NCBI GenBank assembly: GCA_947172415.1
Contig: OX359192.1
Span: 1,242,501-1,306,500, forward strand
Origin: Chondrosia reniformis
Lineage: Eukaryota > Porifera > Demospongiae > Chondrillida > Chondrillidae
Reading direction: 5' to 3'
DNA length: 64,000 nt
Part shown: positions 12,285 to 25,400 of the stretch, in pieces
How the letters are laid out: every line of letters starts with the position of its first letter
How positions within the stretch are numbered: the stretch's first letter is position 1
Translations under genes and position numbers: made by a program
The notes under the pieces: model-generated
Told to the model about the DNA's origin: nothing
Seen by the model: the letters and a program-made list of their open reading frames with translations, nothing else
Databases searched by the model: none

Positions 12285-15200
12285 TTAAGTGACATCCGAA
12301 CTAGTGAAGTTATCACCAGCCAATCCTGCTTGGTTCAATGTCTCCAGCTTGCTCTGAATCATGGGCCTATTAAAAATACCACACAATTACTATTATATGT
12401 ATATGTATCCAGAACATAAAAATACAATTTTATAAATTACTTAGATACTAGGAATCCTATAACTGCAAATTACATCACTCTACGTAAACAAAATTAACCA
12501 AGAGAAGTTTTAAAACAAGCAAATCCTGAAAATACTGTACAATAGAAAATTCGCTTTAGGTACATACGTAGCTACATTACAATTAAACATACCAAATAAA
12601 GTCATCTACTGTTCCTCTTGCAACCAAATAGTGAACAACAACACTATTCTTCTGACCAATCCTATGAGCCCTGTCTTCAGCCTGCACTAATATCTACAAG
12701 TGGTATATACTGTACAAATGTATGTGCTATGTATACACAGCTTTCAGATGAAAAAAATCCTAACTAATTCATACTAAACATGTGTACGTAATTCACAGTT
12801 CCTTTACCCCAGGGTTCCAAAATAATTCTGCAAATATTACTGAAGATGCAGCTGTCAGAGTAATCCCTATATATACGTACAATATATGAATGATATAACA
12901 AACCATTTTCCAACATGCTACATCTACTTTAGAGTAAAGGCCTATAGGGAACTAAACCTAGTGAGAGCTTTGGATGAGGATACAAGAGTTTCTTCTTCTT
13001 CTTCTCCACCTGGGCCAGACAGCTCTTTCTTGGAAATTCACCCTTAATCAGTGACTCCGGGAATCTTTGCCTTCTTCTTGATCTTTTATGAGTCATATAT
13101 ATACAGATATGAACTCAGTATATCATCATATACTGAAGAGAGAATGTATCTATGACTACATACCTGCATTAGCAGTGGTTATTGACAACAGTGCCACAAG
13201 ACACTTCTCATCATGCTGAAACTGGTCACATAGACTTTGCCTCTGTTCAGCTGCAGTTCGACCGTCTATTCTGATATAACCATTCCTCTGCTGTTAATAC
13301 ATATAATACATACAGAAATATGATTCAAGGTCCTTATGAGAGTGCTGAGTATCAAGAAATGAGCTATGTTCAAAAAGTCAACCAAAGATGTATTATAAGC
13401 TAAACACCTGCATGGCTATATAAACTTGCTGTAACACTATACAATTTGATGTACAAGGAATCATATATACCATATACGTACATACAATACATGGCTGTAT
13501 ATATTCCATACCTGACTAGATAGCATGCCTTCGATACTGTCTAGAATGATTTTGTGGTGACCAAAGACAATAAACTTTGATTCACTCTCAAGTCTTTCAG
13601 TTATGTATTCCCTAACACACATGAGGTAGAGAAGTCATTAGGAAATTAGGATTTTGATATTAATCTTTAAATAATATAAAATTGTGGGGAGAATCATTAA
13701 TTAACTATTTATTGTACATACGTATACATGGTTGCTATTTCTTACAGTAATACATTTATTACGTACTTACTGAATTGCAGGAAGTTTAAGTCGTGCAGTT
13801 TCCTCATAGAGTCCTAAGAGAGCTCCCCTCTGCTCCATTGCCTATGATACATAATACATTATCAATTAGACAGTACATAAAGTAGTCCAGAAATGTTTCA
13901 GAAAAAGTGGAACCATGATATATACGTATATGTACAGTACTTTTTGGGTCGGTTATCCAGACCAGACGTTACAATTGATAAGTCACAACTACCATTTGAA
14001 CAAACTATCCCACTGGAATGACGTCACCATGCATGCGATTATAACCTTTTACGATTACGATTGCAATGTCCGGTCTGGACAACCAACCCAAAAAGTATTG
14101 TATTCTAAGAACTTCTGATTAAAATTGTATACAAGATATTTCTCTCAGTGAAATATCTTGCTATACGGTATATCTTGTCAATATTTCAATGTATAATATC
14201 AAAAACAGCACAAAAAGTCTACTCCTGGATCCTCTGATAATTTGATCAACATGCACGTACGTAAGAATACATACTGACTGAGTACCCTTCCACACAACAA
14301 CATCTCATGATTACCCACCCTCAGAAACACTGTTATCATTCTATTGTGTGTACCTTCAAAGTGCCCGCATAACTCAACTCCTTCTGTAATTGTTTCATTT
14401 GTTGTGATTTTGCAATTAAATGTTCGATGGCTACCATCTGTCTTCTCTTCTCAGGTAACTGATCAAGGACCTCATATTTCATGCGCCTGTGCAATACAAT
14501 CATAAGCTTAGTATTATAGAGGATGGAGGCATGTTACGTTCTACAAAACAACACATTTTTGTACATATCTTTATAAGTATACAATTGTATGGATACTTCC
14601 TATTGAAGTGTACCAAAAATGAAGGAATTCCAATCTAAGTGATAAGGATTTTTACTAACTGCGCTAAATTTATCTTTCATACGGTTCACCTTTCATCTTT
14701 TTCATCTTTAGACATTCAAGACAAGAGATGGACCATCAGAAAGAAAATTCTAAGCTGAAATGTAATTCTTGTAAGACTTAATATTAATAGTATACAGTCT
14801 CGCATTGTCTAAAATGAATAAGAAACTTAATTCAGAAACCCTACCATAGAAAAAACAAATGATTCAATTTCCATATCGAAAATATAGCATGTTAACATGT
14901 TTTTCAATACATAGCATAAATACAGCATTTCAAGCAAACTTCAGTATGTAAATAATACTTCTTTACATCAATCCTCTTACATACCTTATCATTGTTTTCT
15001 CCTTCAAATATAACTGCAATTCCATCAAATGAGATGCACCACTGAAGTCCCAGCCCCAGTGATTCTATATAAACCAAATATAAGCACATTTTCCTCAGTA
15101 TATAGTATACACACCTACGCATTCAATAAAGTGCAAACTGGCAGTCAGTACTTATCAGCCACGTACATACTGACCTGGATCTCAGTAGTCAATTAAATAA

Positions 15201-17967
15201 TAAAGGTACCATTTTATATAAACAATTACCAAAAATAGTTGTTTAATAGTACGTAAACACGACAAATGTGTTCTATATGAGGTATGTATGGGGAAGTCCA
15301 GAGACTAAATGATAAATCTGTCAAATCAAGAGTCTATATGAATTGAAATGAAGAGACCGGCAGTAGCTGTATACACTCAATGCATGTTTACCATACAACC
15401 TCAGTGTAATTAAATCACAACAATTCTTGTTGTCTAATAACTTAAGAACAGTAAATTTCTAAGTTTTCACAGCAATTTAGGAATCACAACGACCATATAA
15501 ACAAGATCTAGCCACTGTATCTGATCATGAACACACAGAGAGAAGACATATGTATGTACGTACTCTTGTTCCATTGCAATATCTGATGCCAAAATCCACA
15601 TACGACATGTTGAATGTCTTGTCTACAGCTGTGAGTTGAGTGAACAGTTCTAAAGGTCTCGAGAGGGCAGGTGTACCAGATAAGAGTAAAACCCTACTGG
15701 CAGACTAATTAGGCAGAATAAAAAGTTTAATAAAATATAGCTATGTACGTATGCACAATTATTAGACACAAGAAAGAACATATACAGTCAAACCTTGTTG
15801 ATAAGTGCAAAGGAGAAGTTCTAAGTTACTACTGGCTATATTAAGACTACATACTGTAGGTACGACATAGGTACGTACCTTCAATAAAGGAATAATAGCT
15901 TTACATCTTGCTGTCTTATAGTTCTTTAGAAAGTGGGATTCATCCTACATAAACAAAATGCTTTCCCTCCTTTACATAGCTACAATTAGGAGTGACACAC
16001 AAGTTGAGTATGTGTACCTAATGAATATACATAACTCTAGAGGAACTATGTATAAATAAAAACATACGCTAGAAAGGCAAACCAACTGGCCATTTAAATG
16101 TGAAAAAATACATACAGTAAATATTAATCATTCTCACTGCAATGACTACTTTGAATTGACACTCCTTCAGAATGTCCTGCATCTTCACAGCCAGTTCATA
16201 GCTAACAATGTTAACAGCGGAGGGCTTGAAAGAAGGGACACTCTTCGAATGAGAAAATACCACATTTATATCTTCTTCTGCTACAGAAGGCACCCAATAA
16301 GCGATTGCCTATAGAATAAGAATATTTCATTAATTCTGTATTTCCATAGTAACTATTTTCCATTGGTGAATATGGTAAGCTGGTTATAATGTGATAATTA
16401 ATGGTATATAATGGTATATACAGACCTGTAGCAAGCACTAATGGACAAAGACCTTTATAAAGCATTCCAGTCCTAATAGTGGCAATGGGACCTTGATAAC
16501 ATCACACTTATTCAAATAAAATGTCTATAGATAAAGTTATACTTGTAATATAAAGACCAGTCCCAAGAAATGGAAATAAACAACATGAAGGAGATACGGT
16601 CAACCCTAGCCAAAACATACCTGCATTTATGGCTCTTAATGACAAATAAAATGTCTGTTATTTTTAAGTTGATTTACCAATATGAATTGAAGGGTTGAAA
16701 AATAAAAGCCCAGTCTCTTATAAAAGCCCAGTCTCTTATACAAGCCCAGTCTCCAATAAAAGCCCGGGTTCAGAGGGGTTTGAAAAATACAAGCCCCAGG
16801 CTTATATTAGAGATAATAATGGTATAAACTATTCAATGTTAGTATGACATTTCGTTATAGTACAAAATTTTGTATAAAACAAATTGCAATATTGAGAGTA
16901 ACTCACTTCTGACCACACCTGTCTGACAGAGGAGGGACATATTATTAGGATTGGCCAATCACATCTATAGTACACAGCAACTGCAATAGCCTGCAGGGTT
17001 TTCCCCAGTCCCATGTCATCTGCAATTAGGACTCGACCATTTCTCAAAATGGCATACTCTACTCCTTCTCTTTGGAATTTCATTAAGCCATCAGCAAGCT
17101 TTCTATCAATTTTTCCCCAGTCAATTTCAGCCATTTTATACCAAGGGCTGGCTGAGGTGGACTTGTTGACAAAGCAAGTTACAACTGCTTTTGGTATCAT
17201 TGTCATTTGAACATATTTGCACTCATTACTAATATTTACAACTGCAGTAAAATAAAACAATAATACAATAGGTAGTAGACTATAGGCTGTATTACATAAT
17301 ACAAACAGATATTATCTTATAAGGTCTCTTATATATTGCAAGCCAAATGTAAAATAGCTACAGTTAAATACATTATGTTTACTAACAATACACAAACTCA
17401 CCTAGTGAAGTTAAATCTTTAATATGAAAATTCCAAGTTTGAGTTTTTGCATCTAAAAATGTATATATATGAAAAATGTATATTTCAGATAATAATGGAT
17501 GTACGTAGGCATAATATATTAAGATCTTTACCATAGGTCTTGGAGGAAATTCCTTTGAATATTTCAATCAGCTTCTTATCATAAGGACAAACAGCTTTGA
17601 ATCTTTCTGAAGTAATTAGGGTTAGATCAAGCTTTACAGTAAATGATTTTTCTAAAGAAACAGTTGCCTTCTTTATTTCAGGTCCTCTCTCGTGTGTACC
17701 AGAAGGGGGATTCTTCTTAAATACTACACCAAGTTCTCCTGAGGGTTTGGAAGCAAGTTCACACTGGCGTTCAGTTCCCTTAGTGCTGTTAGAACAACCA
17801 GCAGTCTGATCAACGGAATGACACACATTAGAGCTACTGGAAAGTGATTTAGGATCGGAACCACAAATATTTTTCGCTTTTCCCTTCTTCAGAGCTAGCA
17901 ATTCTATTGCTTTTCTCTTATTTTCTTCTATTCTCCTTTTCTGTTCTGCAGTTAATGATTCCGCCAT
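12285..17967 (-). CDS. SMARCAL1: SMARCAL1-type SNF2 annealing helicase
   Basis: Fourteen in-phase exons encode 650 aa. Exons, 5' to 3': 17532-17967, 17402-17452, 16907-17241, 16138-16308, 15879-15944, 15564-15704, 14985-15064, 14354-14486, 13771-13841, 13512-13611, 13164-13290, 12808-12866, 12593-12693 and 12285-12366. The N-terminus [16 protein letters not shown] matches the RPA-binding helix of SMARCAL1. One HARP domain follows (residues about 115-160, with [11 protein letters not shown]). The SNF2 motor has DDMGLGKT (Walker A), [26 protein letters not shown]-like [17 protein letters not shown], and motif [20 protein letters not shown]1 rewinds RPA-coated DNA and remodels stalled forks in the nucleus. 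The vertebrate protein has about 950 residues and usually two HARP domains; this one is shorter with one. The start at 17967 is chosen by the RPA motif; the frame stays open upstream to 18075. Confidence 0.93.
12904..13087 (-). repeat. Dispersed ~200-bp repeat family, reverse copy
   Basis: Reverse-oriented member of the family at 7541-7755, in a SMARCAL1 intron. Confidence 0.75.
13935..14100. mobile_element. Mariner-type MITE
   Basis: A 166-bp element with about 40-bp imperfect TIRs (CAGTACTTTTTGGGT / ACCCAAAAAGTATTG). TA dinucleotides flank it at 13933-13934 and 14101-14102, the expected target-site duplication of Tc1/mariner elements. It lies in a SMARCAL1 intron and has no transposase. 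Confidence 0.8.
16697..16763. repeat. Short tandem repeat of about 20 bp
   Basis: Four imperfect copies of ATAAAAGCCCAGTCTC-type sequence, in the SMARCAL1 intron before the Walker A exon's downstream neighbour. Confidence 0.7.
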
Positions 17968-18112
17968 ACTTAGCGCAATATTTATGACGTCACTTGTATA
18001 CTCAACGAGTAGCCATTTTGGAGTCCATTTTGGTGTATTAATTATTAAAGTTCCTGTTCTTCTATTAAATCGCATTGTTTAGAATTATTGGTTCCTACCC
18101 TCTAGTTCGATA
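17968..18112. promoter_or_regulatory. Divergent promoter, SMARCAL1 / NNMT-like
   Basis: Only 145 bp separate the start codons of two genes transcribed away from each other, so both promoters must overlap here or extend into 5' UTRs. No TATA box was recognised. Confidence 0.6.
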
Positions 18113-18916
18113 ATGGCCTATGATGGCTTCAGCTTGCAATACCACAAACAAACTTTTAACAGCAAGAGCTACCTTGAGGAGTACTACAGTCATCCTCAAA
18201 CCTATGAAGCTGTTTTATCCATTTTGCACAAATTCTTCAAGGAAAGGTTTCAAGACCACCAAAGTGATCTAAAGATTTTGGATTACGGGTCTGGTCCAAC
18301 GCTTGCCAATTCGATCAGCGTCTCTAAATACGCTTCTGAGATAATTTTTGCTGATTTTGTGCAGAGAAATAGAGATGCAATAAAGGCTTGGGTCGATAAG
18401 GCTACGGACGCTTATGACTGGTCGGAGTACTTCCACTTGGTGGTTAAGAATTTGGAAGGCGGAGATGAGGCAGCCATTTTGGAAAGACAAGAAAGACTAA
18501 GAAGTATTTCAAAAGGAATTGTGTATTGTGACATTACGCAAGATCAGTTTATTGAATCCGGTTACGAGGGTCCTTATGACGTTGTCATGTGTCATGGCAC
18601 ATTGCAAGCCGTTATACAAACGAAGGAGGACTATATCCAATACACTAAAAAGCTATGCACCCTCCTTAAGCCTGGAGGCTGGTTGATACTGTCAGAATTT
18701 GAAGACTCACCTGACTCTGAATTAGGTTATTATAGAGTAGGGGAGGAAACTTTTTATTATCATCTGATGACTGCAGCCATTTTGAATGATTGCATGGATG
18801 GAGCTGTTGAGGGCGCTGGCTTGAAGCACCCTCAAAAGGAGAGAGCTAACTATATTAAAGATAGCAATAGCTCTGATCATGGACAAGTCCTGTTATTTGC
18901 TAGAAAACCAAATTGA
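18113..18916 (+). CDS. NNMT/PNMT/TEMT-family SAM-dependent methyltransferase
   Basis: Single uninterrupted ORF of 267 aa, the only intronless gene here. Landmarks are the N-terminal FNSKSYLEEYY, the SAM-binding motif ILDYGSGPTLAN, DFVQRNRDAIKAWV, the post-motif GIVYCDITQDQF and KPGGWLILSEF. These positions match the nicotinamide/phenylethanolamine/thioether N-methyltransferase family, which has a similar length. Which amine or heteroatom is methylated cannot be told from sequence; this family has expanded independently in many animals. Lack of introns in an intron-rich neighbourhood could mean retroposition or secondary intron loss. It is divergent from SMARCAL1. Confidence 0.88.
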   Translation: MAYDGFSLQYHKQTFNSKSYLEEYYSHPQTYEAVLSILHKFFKERFQDHQSDLKILDYGSGPTLANSISVSKYASEIIFADFVQRNRDAIKAWVDKATDAYDWSEYFHLVVKNLEGGDEAAILERQERLRSISKGIVYCDITQDQFIESGYEGPYDVVMCHGTLQAVIQTKEDYIQYTKKLCTLLKPGGWLILSEFEDSPDSELGYYRVGEETFYYHLMTAAILNDCMDGAVEGAGLKHPQKERANYIKDSNSSDHGQVLLFARKPN

Positions 18917-19372
18917 ACATGACAAAACTTTATAGCATTTTTTAAAGTGTGCTACCATATGTACATATACACAAATGCATGAAGGAAATTTAGTGTCAAT
19001 GTATACTTAATGCTGCAACTCCACATATATAAATGGTCAGATCCATTTGGATGTTAAGTGATATGCAAGTGTTTACTGTAATGATACCATCTAAACTCAT
19101 ATTACATAATGATTTTCTATGATTTATAATTGTAAAACTGGTATAATAATACAACATAGGTACATGTAGCCAAGGGAAGAAAATAAGCCCACCTGTATCC
19201 TCATGAATCATCTATTATAGATTATTATTAATATAGGTTCCCCCTAAGTCATTAGTCTAAGACAATTTTAGTCTATTCCCTTTATATTAGTCTCATAGGC
19301 AGGATAACCATATAATATGGTGTTTCAGATTATTCTAGTGCACGTGTTCCACGTCATGATTGGTTTGATTCA
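18917..19372. other. Convergent intergenic gap
   Basis: 3' flanks of the methyltransferase (+) and the XRCC1-domain gene (-). AT-rich; no gene or repeat recognised. Confidence 0.5.
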
Positions 19373-19726
19373 TTAGTCCAATAAAACAATATCACTGTTA
19401 CTGACAAATGGGGGCATGGCATTTGAATGAGTTTGGGAAACATTCTCTGTTTCATCCTGACAACTGCTGCAATGATACTCTATAACACCGTCTGGAAATA
19501 GGCCATTACAAAGTGGACACTCTGTAAACTTCATTACAGGATGTGTTACACCTAATTCCTACAGAAAACATAGAACACATAACATCCTTGTTCCTATGAC
19601 AGGTTAAATAGCAGATGTAATATACATGTGGAGTTTTATTTGGTACATGTGTAGCTTACAGTAATCATTGGAATGTACGTATGTATGTGTGTGTGTTGTG
19701 TGTGTGTGTTGTGTGTGTGTGTGTGT

Positions 19727-19757
<31 letters not shown>

Positions 19758-22190
19758 ACTGTATACACTTTGTTTGAATTACTTTGTTTAGAGGCAGGTT
19801 TTCTGATTCATCTATTGAATTAACTTCAGAATGAGTTACAGTTTCCTCTTTTCTCGTAGTCATCCAGCCTTTGGAAGATGGAATTGTTTTTTGAATTTTG
19901 TTCTTCTTTCTTCTCCAAGAGAATCGCTCAAAACCTTCTTGTTCAACTGCATGTAAGAAAAGATTTATTATATAAAATATCTAATGCATCATTGACAGTG
20001 TTTCTTTCAGAGTATTTAGCAAGGGGGGGGGGGCAAAATGATGATAATAGAAATTAATAGAAATGAAGGGGGGAACATATTACAGCATATAACATTTGTC
20101 ATTTTCAAGGGGGAGCACAAATTTTTCAAGGGGGGACAAATTGTCCCCCCCCTGAAATAAACCCTGAGATTCAAGTAGGGTTTTGAGTAATTGCTAACCA
20201 ATACTTGTTGCACGCCTCAATTTTCCAAAATCCAGTTCAGTTTTCCCAAGAGAACCATCACTTGCTGTGTAGGAGGACATAAAGTCTGAGAACCCACTTG
20301 GCTTAGGCAACTCTTTCTTTAAAAGCTTTTGACGATGAGGTACTACTTGAAAACCATTTGGTTCCAGCCCCAAGTTCTTTTTATCTTCCTTCAGCAAATC
20401 CTTCTCTTTCGATGTGTTATCTGATTTCCTGGCAGCAAAGTTGGGAATCCTTCTAGATTGTGTCATACAGTATATCAAAAAGAGGCAACAATTTAAAATT
20501 TTCTATAAATAACTAATGCACATACATGTACAAGAATCATAACTTGGTAACCCAACAACATTTGATAAGGTGCAGACAGTTAACGGAAGACAACTGCTGA
20601 GTGAGCACAAAAGGTAAATCTGATGGTAATGGAAATGGTCATTATGACTTATAAAATGTCTACTTATTTGTAATGCATGTATACACGTATCGAGATAATA
20701 TAGGAAATGGTTGTGGTTTACTATAAGGTGTCACCTCTAAGTTGTTTGTAAACAGAATGTCAATACATACCTCTTGGGACTTGGTGGAGATAGTTGTTCA
20801 TCTTCATATTCTTGCAAATCACCGAAAAGGACTTTTGGTGGTGTCTTGTCTGCATCACTTGGAAGTGGTTTGTTGGGAGGAGATGCAACACTGTTCTCGG
20901 AAGGCCCGGATGGGTCAGTGGACAGAACAAGTGATGAAATACCAAACTGATAGGCTCTGGTATATGGCTGTTTACACCTCACAAGAATCCTCGACCACTC
21001 CTTACAACAGGCATTCCTGGACAGTTTAGCTAAAGTTGCAACAATTTAGGATATACAGTATCATTCAATGGCCTAGGGCCTTTCAAACATGCATGTCTAT
21101 TCAGCCAACAAAATACGTATATGTACAGTTCTTTTACTGTATATGAACAAACAATATTACATAATACACATAGTACATACGTAGCTGTAATGTCATAGTT
21201 AGACGTTCACAGTATAGTAATGCATATCCATGCATATCTATATATTATAAAATATGTACAGAGATATACGTATATAGCACTTTAAGTAGCAAAATAGTGA
21301 CATGCAGTTTTACTAATAAAGTGAACAAGTACACATTTGGACTTTCGTTTGTTCAAGTGTCTGCTAACATACCTTGGGCTATGATATGTTTACCAGTTTT
21401 AGCCACGCCCCTTTTGGACTCCTGAGGCGTCATGAGCATTTTTGGTTGTAATAGAGAAACATAATCTTCAGTTTCACCATTTCTAACAAGCATTTCTATA
21501 AAGACACTACCAAAATTACCTGCGGAGAAACAATTTTAGCATAATTATACAACTTTTTAACTTCTCCATTTACCTACATATCATACATATACAATGCATA
21601 CCAAGGATTCACAAAAGATCAAGAAAAAGACAAAGATTCCCAGGGTCCCTGATGAAGGGTGGAATTCCCAGAAACAGCTGTCTGGCCCAGTGGAGCAGAA
21701 GAAGAAAGAAAAGAAAAGACTACTGTATCTTCATCCACTTTTTATAGAGTAGGCATAGCATGTAGGAAAATGGTGTGTTAGATTTATCATGTACAAATAT
21801 CAACCAATCAGCATGTGATTATAAGAAAACTGAAATGAGGACTTCAAAATATGCATACATTATAACATTTCAATAAGTCTACTTTATGTACGTGTGAACA
21901 TTAAAAATTCGCATCATCACCTACAAAATGATACTGAATTAATAGGAGATGGTTTTACAAGTTGAAATTCTGCTTCAATGGTTCCATTCATCTCTTCAGA
22001 AGTAGAGAGCCACCTTCGTCCGATTTGTCCACGTAACAAGTTGTTTGCAGTATGAAAGTGATCCTGTACATATATACATAAAAGCATTATTCCTCTGAAC
22101 GCATATACGTAGGTCGATCTGTTAATTTAGCTTGTACGTTCTTACCTCAGACGTCACTGACAAGACCTTACTGAGTCTGACGTGATCCAT
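19373..22190 (-). CDS. XNDC1: XRCC1 N-terminal-domain protein with C-terminal UBZ4-like zinc finger
   Basis: Seven in-phase exons encode 397 aa: 22146-22190, 21925-22063, 21373-21519, 20771-21029, 20199-20452, 19783-19946 and 19373-19558. Residues 1 to about 150 match the XRCC1 N-terminal fold: start MDHVRLSKVLSVTSEDHF, then NFGSVFIEMLV, MLMTPQESK, CCKEWSRILVRCKQPYT and QFGISSLVL. In XRCC1 this domain binds DNA polymerase beta. Residues of about 155-335 are low-complexity and charged. The last exon has ECPLCNGLFPDGVIEYHCSSC, with C350, C353, H365 and C369 spaced like a UBZ4 ubiquitin-binding finger. No BRCT domains are present, so it is not a full XRCC1; it resembles the XNDC1 group. A role in DNA repair is inferred from the domains. 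Confidence 0.85.
19682..19755. repeat. (GT)n-rich microsatellite
   Basis: GT runs broken by GTTGTG, in the last intron of the XRCC1-domain gene. Confidence 0.9.
20025..20155. repeat. G-tract-rich intronic repeat
   Basis: Several poly-G tracts with an inverted GGGGGGACAAATTGTCCCCCC segment. A related G/C-tract patch is at about 23757-23885. The family was not identified. Confidence 0.4.
21604..21776 (+). repeat. Dispersed ~200-bp repeat family, forward copy
   Basis: Close match to 7541-7755, in an intron of the XRCC1-domain gene. Confidence 0.75.
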
Positions 22191-22423
22191 AGTTGATTGA
22201 TCAATCTAGTGCGAATCGAATTTACGCAAAGTAATCCTTCTGCATATATAGATCATCAGCCATGTTTGGCGCCAAATTAAACCCATAATTGCGCAACTTC
22301 ACTATAATCACTAAAATATTGCAATAATTTTCTATATATATATATATAGAAGTTCCAAATGTATCAAACACACAATATATTATACGTACATGTACATATG
22401 TATACAAATATGGAAGAGCTGAT

Positions 22424-25400
22424 TTAACACTGATAAACATCTTTTTCATCAAAGGCATCCATTTCGACAGAAGAATAAAGATTGGCCGCTTTTACAAGAT
22501 GCTTTACTGCTTGTGGGCAGTCACATTTCTCCAAAAGTATCTTCAGTGTCTCAGCTGTGATTTCACTTTTCTTCCCCCATTCATCAATTATTGTAGACAT
22601 TCGATCCAAAGGATTCAATGCATACAGTTCATCTTCATGTAAGCCTGCCTCTTCAGCAAGCACCCTCCAATCTCTACACCGACCATCTACACAAACAAGT
22701 TGAGCATTTCTTAGCTTAGTGAAGTTACAGAAGGTTATTGGCTTTGAGTAAAGATCACAATGATATTTAAAATTTAAAGTTTACCTTGGCCTTGCTAGAC
22801 TAGAAGTAAATATTAAATATCCAGAGTTTAATGATGATATCGATGCTTTAAGATAGGCTTTAGATCTTAAAGTTCCCCTATTTTTTCAAGTAAATATTAG
22901 TTGCATATACCATATACACCACTGCTGTGCTGAATTAGTGCTATACGTATATAGCATGTAGTTTACATATACGTACATAGTCCTTATAGGCTTTGTATGA
23001 AATATATCAAAAAATACCCTTTGGGACAGCTTTTGATGGCTGAAGACATTTTATGAATTTATCCAGAGCCTTTTTGACACCTTCCTCTTTTGATTCAAGT
23101 AGTTCCATCATTTGGCAATCTCCCTTAAGTTCAAGAGGACTGCTAACATTACTTGTACTACTGCTGGAAGACTGTACGTAGATAAGACCAACAATGATAC
23201 GGTATTTACTATATGTGACATACGTACATATATATGCAGCATGGATTTCTAGCAAACAATGTATAACAGCAACAAGCAGCATTTCTTAACAATAACATAA
23301 CAAACAAAAACATTTGAAAATGGAGTCCAGATATCATAAGAATCTTACTTTACATAAATATATATACATGTCCTTAACATAAGTTATAGCTATATATTAA
23401 AGAAGATGGCACGTATATTCTTAATCTGTGACCAGCCAAATTACAGTGGATGAAGCTTGTTGAGATCTAGGATGCATGAGGAGAATGATCAATGAAGAAT
23501 TCCTAATTAGCTATACAAACATAATACATATAATAGAACCCAGCTTGGACTTAGAATTTATAATTATTAATTCAACCTCAAGTTTAATTTTAGTGACTCA
23601 TGGGTACAGCTTGGCCTATAGCTAGTGCATACTTTTTTCCATCTTTATATGCATGTGTTACTTTAATAAATATTATTACTAATATTATATAAGCCATATA
23701 TCAGTACTAATAAGCCTTATCAGCTAGAAAGAGGTACATCATCCAGGTGCGGTGGCAGAGGGGGGGGCAGCTAGGCCCCCCTCTGAAGCTTAGCCCAGGC
23801 TCCCCTTTTCACAAATCCAGTAGTAGTAGTGTAGTGGTAGTAATTTTTTGCCACCCAGTTCCATGAGAGATTGAGCCCCCCACTTTTAGGAGCTGCTGCT
23901 GCCCTGTCATCAAAAGGCTATAACAACAGAGCAGTCTCCTGGTGCGTCATACCATCTTCCTATTAAGGGATCGGCTGAAAGGAGGTAAACTGATCTGGTC
24001 ACTGTTTGACAGGTCCAAAACTGAAAAGTAAAAATTGGATGGATGAAGAATTGTTGCAACAATATAAGCTATATCTGTAACTAATGATGTCAAAATTATT
24101 TACCATATATTGGGAATTGAATGCATGTCTAAAGAATGTGAGATTGTGAGTTTTCCCCACAGCTGCAAGCTTTTGACCACATTGCTTTGAAACTTATCAT
24201 ACTAGTACATATACCTTAAGCTTCATCTCACATTCTTTTAACCACAATGTTTCTATATAATTTCCCAAAGCATTCCATTCCTGACATTCATATGTATACG
24301 GTAATTGATAAAAGATTGGTATAGTGAAGAAGGCAATATTTAAGGATTTAAAAAGAAGCAGTATCAATTATGTTTAGCTGGGTACTGGTCCTACCCAGAC
24401 ATAGAATTATAGATAGGCCAGTGTTGTGATGTCCGAGTCTTGTGTATGTACACTGGTACTAGGAGTTTTCTAATCGGTTGGATCACATTTTCCCTTTGTG
24501 ATCTGCATGGTTTTAGAAACTCCCTGGACTTTACCTTAAGGTTATTAATCTTAACAGGTACTAGATTTAGTAAATTAAGTGATCAATGTAATAGTCGCTA
24601 CAAATTGTACCTGTAAAAATTGTCCTCACACATAAAAATGAATGCTAAAGTTAGCAAGGTAAGATAAAACACATTTCTGTGTCTAATCCCCACTTGAAAC
24701 ATCTGTCTCCAATACTTCCTCATCTCTTTATTCTCTGTCCAAGACATCTGTAAATGTGCCTCCTCTGTGGAAAGTTGCTAAAATTAATATACTCCAAATG
24801 TCGGACTATTCATTCCACTAAAATTAGTACCTGCTAAAATTAGTAACTTTAAGATATATTTTAAGCCACTTATAAAACAAAGGATGAACAAGTCACTGAA
24901 AACTATGAGGCTAATTCAAAAAGTGCGCATACAGATTTACAATATGTCAGCATGGGTAAATGTATTTATTAGCCCATGTAACACATCATCAGACCAACCT
25001 GGTGGTTCCACTGGCGAAGGAGTCTTGCAATCCTGCCCTACAAGTCACAGCATACAGACGTATCATGCATGCATACAAGTAGACATAACAAAGCAAAATC
25101 ACAAACAAATACCATAATTCGGGAAATCTTTGTTGTTAAAGTATTTTCGTGGTTGGCCCAAACCATGACCATTTCTCGCATGAAATATTTGTTCGCTCAT
25201 TTTTCTTGCAAATAAAGAATGAGGTAGGCTCAAACCACGAAAGTGTTTCAACACAAAAATTTATCACGTAAAAAATTTTGCACACGAAAATTTCCCAAAT
25301 TATGGTACAAATGCAATTCAAAGCTATACAAGTATCACAGGAGAAGTATTATCCACGTGTAATAAATTTTCTTACAAGTGTGAAACATTAAATAATTAAC

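Noticed and set aside
17968..18075. Longer N-terminus for SMARCAL1
   Set aside because: The upstream residues do not resemble the family, and the RPA-binding helix begins right after the ATG at 17967; likely 5' UTR.
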